Below the pieces are notes generated by a model that saw nothing but the letters and a program-made list of their open reading frames with translations, made no database searches and was not told where the DNA came from. The translations under genes and the position numbers were made by a program. Of a DNA stretch of 64,000 nt, positions 11,416 through 24,300 are shown piece after piece (the first letter of the stretch is position 1; each line of letters opens with the position of its first letter). Location: positions 2,812,501 to 2,876,500 of the forward strand of contig NC_062250.1 in NCBI RefSeq assembly GCF_905475465.1, given 5' to 3'. Origin of the DNA: Pieris napi (taxonomy: Eukaryota; Arthropoda; Insecta; Lepidoptera; Pieridae).

Positions 11416-12324
11416 TAAAACGGTATAGTAGTCAACTTAACTATAGAAGTAGTTAAAATATTTAAATAATCACAGTTAACTCAAATAAAAACAAAACATT
11501 GAGATTGCCGGGCAAACAAAACAGCATAGATTAAATAAGAATACACATTACTGGCATGTATTTACTGACAGTTATTGAATAGTCAGTGTCATAAAAAATA
11601 TAATTGTACCAAGGCGGGTTTATTTTACTAACTATTAACTAATATAACTAATAAAAACTTCATCAAATTTAAACTATGAATTACAAAACGTCGCTTTTTG
11701 GCTGGTTTTTATTCGTTGTATGTATATTGGAATTTTGGAAAAACCACGCTTTATAGTTTATTATCATTTTATTACCAGTTGAAGTAGCATAGATAATAAC
11801 ACGTAGAGTGTCTAGTATATTAGATATCTGTGCCATACATTTTTCGATTCTTCAAACACGAGGTATTTTTTCAATGTTTTGATGAAATTCCAAATATAAA
11901 ATATATTTGGAATGGGAGGTTTATAATTAATAAATAATTTTCGAACATTTCATCAAATATTACTCATATAGCAATTATAAATAATACATAACATACTTAA
12001 AAAAGTTAATGCCTTATATACGAATGCAATTCTACCCGGTGCATGCCATTCTTCTTTAAAAATTCTTTGTGTTGTTTCACTATATATTCCACTTCCTTGC
12101 AGTTTAACAAAACATCAAAAATATGAAGTGAGGAATATTTATATGGGTTTCATGTCAAACTTAATAGTAGGTGAGTTGTTGTTTGATATTAAAACGATAC
12201 AATAAATTTTTGCAATATGTCAAAACGTTACACCATAATTTATATATTTCTGCTTGCATCAGACTGAATAAATGTTCGCCTCAATCGCAATTCTTTGTTA
12301 TCTGCTTAGCAAATACTGGCTACA
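11416..12324. promoter_or_regulatory. Head-to-head intergenic region POC1 / Exportin-5
   Basis: This spacer of about 0.9 kb separates the two start codons and carries both 5' regions. It is AT-rich with no convincing core promoter motif and no recognisable repeat. Confidence 0.45.
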
Positions 12325-15300
12325 ATGAATATGGGGGCCAATGGAGCAGAGGTGTGTGGAGAGGTGGTATTAATAGCTGATGAACTGAGCAGAGCAGTGG
12401 AGCTCACTCTCAATCCTAGTGTTGCACATGAAGCCAGAAGCCAAGCTTACAATGCTTGTGAAAGGTAAATTTGCATTTGCATATGTTTTGCTTACTTATT
12501 GAAGTTTCTAATATATTTTATTTTATAGTTTCAAAGAAAATTCACCATGGTGTGCTCAGGCTGGTTTACTGTTGGCAAGTGGGGGTCAGTACTCTCCAGT
12601 TGTTAAACATTTTGGATTGCAGCTCATGGAGCATACTGTTAAATATAGATGGACCCAAATAACTCAAGCTGAAAAATTGTACATAAAGGTAATTAAAATG
12701 TTCCTTGTTGAAACATTTGTTACTTAGACATAAAAAAATAGATATTGCTTTGATATTATTTATATCTGGAACAAATACCCTACTTTTCTCAATAACCTGT
12801 TACAAATTTACAACTATAATTGTATTTTTAGGAGAATGCAATGAAACTTCTATACATGGGAGGATGGGAAACAGGTCATTTGAATGATGCATTAGCTCGA
12901 GTTATTGTAGAGATGATTAAGCGTGAGTGGCCACAACAATGGCCAACACTTTTGGCTGAGTTGAGTGATGCTTGTTCACGTGGACATTTGCATACTCAAA
13001 TTGTACTGCATGTCTTTTTAAGACTTGTAGAGGATGTTGCAACTTTACAAGTAAGCACATACTTTTCAACCTTTTTATAACTTAATGCACTGAATGGGAA
13101 ACCAATTTTCACTGTTAATTAGTTATCATGAAGGAAAGAAGAGTACAGCAGATACAGTATTTTTAGTATGTAGTGGTACAGCTTTTAGACATAGCTTCTT
13201 ATGTAGGCTGTTATAGTTAATATAGAGATATACAGATAGTAGTTGCATTAATTTAATTTTTATTAAGAATTAATTTTGCAAATTGTTTTCTTATTCTATC
13301 ATATTCATAGACTTTTTCAGAAACCTTTTAAAGAATGAAAATAAACTATGTTCTAAATGATTTCAGACATTAGAACAGCATCAGCGGCGTAAAGATATTT
13401 ACCAAGCTCTGACAAGCAATATGGCTGAAATATTTGCATTCTTTATGCGTCTTATTGAACTCCATGTTCAAGAATTTAGAGAAAAGACTGCAGCCGGGGA
13501 CTATGCTGGGGCTGCAAGTAGCGGCAGGGTTGTACAGGTTTGTTATTTCCTTAGTTGTTTATTTTTTCTTATTACAGTTTGATTCGATTTTGAAAACTAC
13601 ATAGTCAGATTGTAAGCAATGATAAAATTAAATAATTTTCAAGTTTTTAAGAATGTACATTAGCTGTACTATTAAATTTGTGTACATATGCATGCAAAGC
13701 TTTATGCTGGTATATAAACTAGTTTAACTTATGTCAATAGGATTGTCTTTCAGGTTGTATTACTGACGCTCACGGGATTTGTAGAATGGGTATCCACAAA
13801 TCATGTAGTGACAAACAATGGACGTTTGCTGCAAATACTGTGCATTTTGCTACAAGATGATGTATTTCAATTGCCAGCTGCTGAATGCTTATTGCAAATA
13901 GTTAATAGGAAAGGCTCCGTAAGTTGTTATTCCGTTGTAAAGATTCCAAACAAGAAAAGTGTTAAAATACCAACTTCATTTAAATTTTAACAAACACTTA
14001 AGTGTTTGTGTTTTTGTGTGTAGCTAAAGTTAATGTTTTATAATTGAAAAGATTAAAGGCCCAAGTCGGATGAAAAAAATTGCATTCCGATTCATCGTCT
14101 TGATGTATGAATAATTTTCTTTATGAATAGTTTCCTGGGTAAAATACCCTTCTGCACACTTGTAGCATGGTTATTTTTAAAATAATGGTTAAATTAAAAA
14201 AAAAAACAAAACTCTTTATTTAAGAACAAGTTACATTTTGAACAAATTTTGGAGCCCCTGAACTAAGACTAGGGAGACCTGTACATCAGGGTACTCCGGG
14301 TTATGTTTTTAATGTAGAAAAATTATTTTTTTTTTCAGGCAAAAGAGCGAAAGCCACTAATGATATTATTGAGTGAAGACGCAATCTCATGTATCCATCG
14401 TGCTGCTGTTGCCAGTATTTCAGCGATGGACGAAAATCATTACTTGTTCCTAAAGAAACTCTCACAGGTGAGTGTATCTAATTAAAATTAAATTAAAAGT
14501 TATTTAGAAGAATTAAACTGACTACATTGGGGCTGTTCAAGTATTACGTAAGGACTCTAGAGGGGAGAGCGGTCTTTGATTTACTTATTTGGTGATTACG
14601 TCAACAGTAATTATTTACTTTTTTATACATATTACCCACACATTGTATATGCTTGACTACGAAATATATATGTGACAAAATATTTAAAAAAAGCTTGGAG
14701 ATACATAGAACGTGTTTAACTAGCTGTTCCCTGCCACGCTTCGCTGTGGCACATTGTGATTGAATCGTTGAGAAATGAGGAAAAAACAAAGAAAACATTT
14801 TATATAAGTTTAATTTTGAAATACGTATGAAAAAAAATAGACAAAACAATCCTTGATGCAGATTATACTTGTATATCATGCTAAAATTTCAGCTCGATTG
14901 GTGCAGAACTTTTTGAGTTTTTGAAGCGTACACAAACCAACATAACATTTATATATATACATATATAGATAATGAAATAGTAACATTTTATACATTTTGC
15001 ATGACTTGTAAAGGCCGATTTACATTATCTTAGTGTTTAGGAGAGTGCTTTAGTACAAATTGAAAGGCAAGTTCTTTAGCGTAGCGTTTACTAAAGCAAG
15101 TAGCGTTTACATGATTCAACTAAAGTACTATCCTAAAGCACTCTCCTAAACACTAAGATAATGTAAATCGGCCTTAAGTGGTAGGGTCAAATAAACACTA
15201 GCTTTAGTACAAAATTCGACTAAAAATATCAATGTACTTGATGCTTGTACTGACAACCATATTGACCCATTGACATACTCCAAAAATATTGACCCAGGTC

Positions 15301-18300
15301 CTTGCCGGTCTTGCCCAACAATTGACGTCTCTATGGAACTTTGCGACTAATGTGGAATCATGGATGCCGCTTTTACTTGAGACAACACTACTTCTGACAT
15401 CACATCCGTCTCTTACACTCGTCCATACAGCGAATTCTGTATGGCTAGCGTTTTTAAAGCACGATCAGATTTCAAAGCTGCCAAATGTGTTGGCCGTTGT
15501 TCCGAGATGGTTGCACGCTGCCGCTCCTAAGGTTTTGAAGGTAGGGTACAAAATGTATACTTAAACATACTATTTTAAAATATTTATCATGAATTTTTTA
15601 AAAGTACTTTATTGATTTAAAACGTTTATCTTTTCCGTTTTGTAATTATTTATTTACCCAAGGTATCAAAATCCTGCTCGCTACCTGTTTTTTATACAAA
15701 GTTATTTTTTATATTAACAAATTCAACTATATAAATTGTACGACTATATATATATATGTATATATATATAAATATATATTGTATTCTTTTGTATTGCATT
15801 TTAATTCATGACCAGTGAGATAAGCTATAAGTTAATTTTAATTTAGATTAAGTTAAGTAATTGTATAATTTTTCAGCATTACTTTTTTATTTTTGTTGAT
15901 TTGATTATGCACTTTTCTTCCTTAATAATTTTTTAAAGATCCTTTGCTAACAAGACCGCCCGTTGCATCCCTAATAATATATGTTACTTGTTTATATTTT
16001 AATGTAACGCAGTTTAAATAAATAGTGTTTTACATAAATTAATTGATTTAATAGGTTACATACCCATCATCCCGTGTGAGCGGCTCCAATGACGCAGTGC
16101 AATACGCGTGTATCGACTACGATAGTGAACAAGAATTTATTATATTCTTTAGCCGTTGCCGAACAGAAGTATTGGAAAGTTTTCGGTAAGTTTTTATATT
16201 TATAATAAATAAGAATTATTTATTTATTTATTCACGAAAATACATATACTCTGATTTTATATTCCGTAGAATTCTGACATCATGACTATCATTAATTACG
16301 ATTCAACATTCTGATGTTAGCAACATTCAGATAGAGTCAGCTCTATACAAACATTTTATTTGTTAGTGAATGTATCCATTTTATTAAGTGCGGTGCTCAA
16401 CATCAAAAGTGGTTTTACGGAGAATAATAATTACTTCCCTTGTCATCACAAACTACATAACTATACAAGACTTACGATTTTATGTTAGCAGTGAGCATCT
16501 CTACATAAGCTGTTTTAATAAATAAAATTTAGCATACATTAGATGTAAAAAAAAAATATATATATTTTTAATTATTATTTTTTTATATAAAACCTTGTGT
16601 CTAATAACTTCTATATCTAGTTCTTCCTCTTCATAAATATACTATCGGAAATATTTCAATACCGATAAAACTATGAGATACGTTTCAACAGATACTGCAT
16701 GGTAGCGGCTCCGCTAGTAACGTGGTCATACGTGGAGCAATGGACGCAAACGGCGCTGGATAAATTAGATGCGCCCGTTGCGAATGACTTGCACGTCGAA
16801 TGGGAAGCGCTTGCGCAGGTATACGTTACAAGAATTATAATTTACAAATGTATTAATGGTAGACAATTTTTCATGTAATTGAAAGTAATTTAATTCGTTA
16901 TAAAATGATTTACACATTTTTTTAATCGTGGAGGCTGCCTTCTAGGTAGTCCAGGACCTGGTATAATGGTTGCAGCTCCTTACAAACATTGTGTTAAACA
17001 AAAACCTTGGCGATTAAAAAGAGTGGCGGAGAGTTAATTGCCAGTTCTTCTCTTCCGTTCTCTTCTGTGTCTTCTTCTCGCCCTTGATTTGAGATTTTGC
17101 ATTAAATGTAAATTAGAAGTTATATAAATATTTACTATATATTAATTATATTTTGACGTTAATATGTGTACATTGTGTTTCCTATATGAATAAACGATTT
17201 TGACTTTTTTGACATCTTAAAAAAAATTAAAATAAAATTTTTCTTAATTTATAAACATAATTAAGAAGTTAGCTAGTTTCTAATCTAGAATAAATATCGG
17301 TATCTTCTATGTCTTCGAACATATTTTTTTTAACAGCTTTTAAAGCGAACTAATTTGATACATTTTCTAACACCTCAAAGGTACTAGACGTGGTCCTATC
17401 TCGTCTCTTGCAAGCGGAACCCAGACCCAACGTAGCGGAAGGTTTGCGGTTGCTTCAGCGATGCGTCTCCTGCGAACCACCAGCGCCATTACTCTTGTCT
17501 CTGCTTTTGTCTTTCATATCTGCATTGTTCGTGTTTCTTAGCTGTGCTTACAGTCAACTGGCAGGTAGGTTTACATCGACATTGTCTATGGTTTAAATTA
17601 AAAACTGAAGTATAACTCTATGGATATCCAGACCTAGCACGTTTTATAGAATGCTTAATAGACATCAGTGACCTTTGACAACGCGTGCTTCGCAAAGAAG
17701 ATACAAAGTGTTTGTCAAACTGATTAACTATTATTGATTTACCCGTCAACAACAAAATTTTAAACGAGTCCACGGGGTTTTAACAGATACAAAAAGTTAT
17801 CTATGAACTTAATTATAGAGTAATAATAATATTAATTATAGAATAGTGTTCTAACGTCCCATTTGAATATTATCGTATCAACACCTATATAGCTAAAATA
17901 TAGTAGAATGTTAAACCATTTCAAAGGCCGGCAACGCACACGCGAGCCCCCTGGCATTGAGAATGTCCATGGCCGTTTGTTCTATAAAATAAAAAAACAC
18001 TCAAAACTTACTCGAGTAATAATTTTTTTATTAATCCTACAGGTCCAACTGTAGGTTGCGCAGGCGCTGAATTACTTCCACGAGTGCTGGATAAAATATT
18101 TAATGTACTCGTATATGAAGGATCGCCCCCCGAAGATCGAAGCTCGCGTAGTGTTAAAAATGTTCGCAGACACGCAGCTGGATTGTTGGTTAAACTTGGA
18201 TCAAAGGTGAGAAAAACTAAGTGTTTTACTATTACCACAAAAATTCTAGAATGTTCTTAAAGATAGGAATGAGTGACTTTATAATGTAATGTTGATTATT

Positions 18301-21300
18301 AATAAGATGCCAAGCCAGCATTTCGCTAGGGCTGACACAAAAGTCTGTAGCAGACTTGTGTTTTTTTAGAAAACTAGTAAAAACGTAAATAATTTTATTT
18401 ATATTAACACGCCTATCCCCCGAAGGGGTTAGCAGAGACCACGGATCTTGTCTTGTCTCGTGATATTTACAATGCATGCTCGTCGTTTATGGGTACTTTT
18501 CTCTAGTACCTCCTGGATTTAAATTAATTGTTGATTTATATTTTGTCCTTTTGCTAGGAAATTTTTTAGTATAAAAAAATATTGAAAATGTGAAAAGGGC
18601 TTCGCGCTTTTATCTAAGCATTTTGGTGTAACTCAACTGTACCGGATTACTTCAGTATGAGTAATACTCTACAGTCTTTCTATCACAAATTATTATTAAA
18701 GCTATGTTTTAAATATATGTATTCTTATTATTATAATTTAATAATCCGTGATACATAAATTTAAAAATATACATTATTAGTTAGTCATTTTTTTATAGTA
18801 AAACACTGGTTTTCGTAGTAGAGTAAAAATGGCAATGTGGTAATAAACTCGGTTTAATGAGGAGGTTAAACAAACCGGAGCTTCAAAGTAAACGAACAAG
18901 TTGAAATTAATATTGAATTATGTAAAATAATTGTAAAGTTATAATAATACATAACTTCAATCCGGTAAAAAAGTGTCTTTAAATTAATACTGAAGTTTCA
19001 ATTTTGGTGTACAAACAAAACATCGTTTTAAGTATCTTACAGACTATAGAATAGCTAAATATTTTCAAACAATATTATTCTTTTCACTATGCTGATAAAA
19101 GCTTAATGTATGCATTTCATTAATTGAATTATAATTCCATGTCATGAACAGTAACCAAAATATTTGACGATCAAAAAGAGCCCTTCGTCACTCTTTTTTT
19201 TTCCTCTTTTGTTTCTTGGTAGCTCTTCTCGTTCGTTCGATTTAAAAAAAAACAATTACATATATAAATTAAATTTTATTTTTAATTTATTCTTTCTTCT
19301 GTACAGTACCCATTACTCCTCCTACCCGTATTCCCGCGTCTTCACGAGATGTGTCGCGCTGCACTTGCTCGGCCCGATCTAAGCGCAGTGGAGAGCGTCA
19401 CATTGCAAGAAGCCCTGCTGCTGGTCTCCAATCACTTGTGCTGTTATGAGCGTCAAAGCGCGTTGGTTGCTCAGGTATGTATTCATTAAATGCGAGTCAA
19501 TTTAGTTGAATTTTGTAACTTTTAATAGCAAAACTGTTTTTTACAAATGACAAATAAGCAGAGATAACTTAAAGCACCAATAATTACTTGCTTTGATATA
19601 CAAATGTTACATCAGTATTTATATTTATTTACAACACAGAAATATACAGTATTTACAATATTATTAACCTACATAGACTCAGATTTTTTTATTCCGTAGA
19701 ATTCTGACATTTCATAAGTGTTGCTACTAAAAAAGTTATCCACCGAAAAAGGGACAAATTTGACTTATTTGAGGGCAATAAAAAAATGCGACATATTTTT
19801 TATGTTCTATCTACAAAAAGGTAAATCTAAATATTTACTTACGGATAAGTGACCTAATAAAAAAATAACAAATATTTCAATATCACGAACAATTTATCGA
19901 ATTAACTTTAATTACTTTATTTTATTATTTAGCTGGCATCACTGCCTACTAATTCCAGGTTCCACCTTTAAAAAAATGTTATCTTTACTTGTACGTTTTT
20001 TACTGTTTGTGTCGAAAAGGGACGTAATTATCACTCGCCGTTAAACCACTTTTAACGTAGAGCACCGCACTTAGTAAAATGGATATGTTTAGACTCGTCA
20101 TGTCAAAAAATGATAGCTGTCAGAATTCTACGGAATTAAAATCGGAGTATAGTAATACTAGTAATTATAAATAGACAGTTAAAACCATGTGGCAGTATTT
20201 ATCGTACCTTTAATGTTGGCAGCATTTCATCGCTGTATTGCGATACTTATTCGTTGAGCGAGGAATGCACCAGCTCTGGGCTCACCGGTACTCCCTACTA
20301 GTTGCTAATTGAAACCTTAAATTAGCGCCTGTTCACTTGAACTTGAACGCGGCCCAAGAGTATCTACTACATAGGGAACAATAGACCCGTCAGAACTCCC
20401 AACGAACTATAATAAACTTTATTAACAGGAGCTAAAGTGTATTTTACAATGAACAAAATGTTTAGTATAAATCTTTGAGAAACCTCTAGGGAAAGAATTT
20501 AGAATGAATCTTAGATTTTATATACTTTATATGAAGTCAAGACAACTAAATTAACTAGAAATAGAAGCGTTAGCAGGAAGCGAATGCAGAAAGCAAGCCA
20601 AGAGATATTTGGTAAAAGCTAGAGGAGGCCTTTACCCGTGAAGGGATTCCATCAATGGTACCTACTGAAGGAAGCTAGGATATTAGGATAACAAAAAAAA
20701 ATGTATAGAATATGTATAACAAATCTAAGCTATATATTCTACTTTTATTATTATATATGAAGTCAAAATACATTCTTTACCAGGTGTTAGGAGACTGTAG
20801 CGTCCGATGGGCAGCTCTATCTGAGCACTTAACAAGCGCACAGTCTTTGGCCCATCTAATAGGCCTTGATGCGCCCCCGTCAGACACAGACGAAGAACGT
20901 GGTACCGCCCGTCGGACATTGTTACACGCTTTAACACTCGCATTGGGCGTTGTGAAGCGGACTTGTGTGCCTGCTGACCCGGATAAGGCGGCTAGGGGCG
21001 GCTTTGGGGCGGGGTTGACCCCCTCCGGGAATCCGGTGTGGCGGAATCCCGCGGCGGAACATGTACTGCCCCTATTTCCACATGCTTTGGCTTTGGGTAA
21101 GGAATCTTTGTTTTTTTAATTACCTACATAATGAACATTATTTGATAGGTTGTATTTGGGTGTAAGAATAAAAATACAATTGATTCGTTTCTTAGTTTTT
21201 GTCGTATCATAAAACTTTTGTGTAAAAAAAACTAAACACAATATTAAGGAAAAAGTTTGAAGATATTTAACTTAAGTATACTCGTACATACTCATCTGTA

Positions 21301-24300
21301 TCTATTCATCACAGTGTAAAAATAATTTGACAGAAGACATGTAGAGTACAGTGTGTATGTGTGTGTGTGTGTGTGTGTGAGTACGACAAGAGAGAGTTAT
21401 AAACTATTTTTTTTAATTTTAGAACATGACGTCACAATAATACATCTTGTCTTTAAACACACAAAGCTAAATTAAGATTATATAAATTCTAACTAATTTG
21501 TAGTAAGTATATAATTCTGTAACATTTCAATTGTTTCATTGTAAAAATATCTGTATAGCTAGCGTTGATGCAAACTTGCGCACTAGGGTTACACTTTAGG
21601 CAGTTTCATCATCGGACGTCGACGCAAAATACGAAAATCCACCCGCATCACCTAGGTAGTCGTTCATCGTTCCACAACTGAGCATTTTTTGAGGCAGTAC
21701 TCGGCAATTCGACGTCCTTCAAGAAAAGAGCGTACCAATTCTTATAAGGCCGGCAACGGACTCGGGTCTCGCGAGGCATTGAGAGTATTCATAGGCAGCG
21801 GTATCACTTAACATCAAGATGAGCCTGCTTCCCGTTTGCCCCTATTCTTTAAAAATAAACTGTTTTTGCTCGTCGATTTATAGGAACCACTTACTTTCTT
21901 ATATTAAACCGCGGTTCTACTCGCTGTCTTCATATATACCACACGTTTACGTTTCGATTACATTTTTATTCCAGGTCGCGCTCTTCACGAACTGCACGCT
22001 CCGGGAGCGGAGTCCCTACGAGATCCTGCGCATAGTCGAGCCCTTCAGCCCCCACCGGCAGAGCGCCGCAATCTGCTAGGGCTCCGGGATGATACCCCAC
22101 TCGCGCCCCTTTCTCCACAGCCTAGTACCCCGCAGGACAGAATGCAGAACTTCTTGCACACCTTGCATGATAACGTAAGTATTACTTCTGTTAAAATAAT
22201 AGATGTCTAAGCAGTGGCCTAGTAGCTTGGGCGTACGACTCCCATCCCTGAGGGTTCGCTCCTCAGCCAATGGATATCGTAAGGAATCCGGCGTGTGTCA
22301 CATCTAATATCTACGACATGAGTTAGAAGGCTGATCACCTACTTGTCTTCAAATAATAAAATGGTTAAAGAAACGGATGCAATATGAAGCCTAGACCCAT
22401 ATAGGCGCCACTGAGATGAGATACATGACATGGCCGGCAACACCTGGACAAGGGACGCTCAGAACCGACACAGATGGCAAAATATGGAGGAGGCCTTTAC
22501 CTATAACCGGGTACCCAACTAAATAAACAATTAGTTATTTAATATACTATTAAATAGAATACTAACAATAAATTAAGAAAACTAAATACTAACACAGCTC
22601 AAGTAAGTTATTATTGTTATTTAAGGTTGGCAATAAAAGGCTATTTGAATTGAGACCCATATCGGCGCCACTGGATTATTATCATCGGTAAAATAAATTC
22701 AGTCTAAACCCTTTAAATACCAGTCGTAATTATTACCAATCGTAAATTGCCCAATATATCTACTGCAAATATTTCGCCTTATCTGCCTTCGGATCAGTGG
22801 ATAAGTCTATCCACTGATCCTCCAACCTATCGAGAGGACCCTCGACCGACTGGTCGAACAGTACTCCACCCTTCCTCCGTAATGCAATATCATATCGGAT
22901 ATATTAAATATGTCGGAACAATGGCGCTGGTATCGGCTGCCATTTTCATTATAATTTAATAACATCAAAGTCAAATTAGTTCAAACCGTTATATGGCTTA
23001 CTTGATTTGCCAATATTAATAGATCTACAAATTTACGATCCACAGACTTTTTAATAGTCTGTATTAATAATAATTTCAGTCATTATTATGAATGTCGGAG
23101 CAATGGCGTTAGTGTCAGCTGTCATTATCATTGTTCAGATTTCATCATTTGAACATTAAGAACCTTACTTTCCCTCCCATCCAGCCCGATCGTCAAAATT
23201 TTAGGGAAATTTATTTCTGTTAATAAATTAAAGTTATAAATAAGATTCTCCCCTGGATACCTTGTAGTAAAATGTTAACCTCTTGTATATATTATTAGAT
23301 GTCTGTGTGTGTTGTCTTTATTGTGACGTCATTTTTGTTTTGGGTAACTCTGCTTATATTTATTAGATTAAATTCAATCTATCAAAATTATCAAATCTAT
23401 CCTCACCCGCACCGTGTAAGACTTAGAACGTGGCATTGGCGGAATTGTGATTTATACAGAAGTCGCCATTATAAATATGTAAAGTGAAGTGAACATTAAC
23501 AAACTGCTGACATGGATCACGTGTGTTCTAAATCTTAGCAGCTGAAGAGCAATTTTTTGAAAGAACTCGAAAATGTATTTTGTTGTTAGTCGTCTTTACG
23601 TAAATTTGAATTGAATTTCTGTGTATTATTTATACTGCCTAGGAACGAGAAAATCTGCAATCAATAAATACTGTAAATAATTTTCAGGTGTGTCAACTAG
23701 TAGGGGCAGCAGCTGCCTCTCTGGGCCGAGAGTTGTACGGCGCGGCAGGTCTAGCACGAGCTATATGTGGATCGCTCATATCGGCCCCTTCACGACTTCC
23801 AGACCACTGGCTCCGTAGAGTTCTACGAGCTGCGTTACGACCTTTGCTATTGCATTGCCCTCCAGCTCATTATAGGGACGTTGCCTTACCCCTATTGCAG
23901 CATACGGCACCGCTTAGTAAGTCTAAAATTAAATTGCACCTATTTAACTCATCTCTTTTCATCACAGCGTAAATACAATTTGAAAGAAAGAGACGAAAGT
24001 GTACTTTACCATAGTGCAATTAGAGGAATTTTGTTTTTATGTAAATGTATATATAACAAAATCAATGATACTAAAGAAATGGCTAAAGATGAAGTACATA
24101 ATATATACAAAAAAGTTCAAACGTGGAACAGGGAAAAAATCAATAAAAATTACTAAATACATTTACTAAGTAACACCTAAACTATTGTTTTTATTTGTAA
24201 CGTTACTAAAATAAAATGGTATGGAATCCATCTGATTTTTTAGTTAAATAGATTTTAACGTTTAAAAGAGTAATTTCGTTAATACTAATGTAAAAGTGTT

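Noticed and set aside
23767..24156. 129-codon plus frame running out of Xpo5 exon 15
   Set aside because: It overlaps exon 15 in a different frame and continues into intron; no family resemblance.
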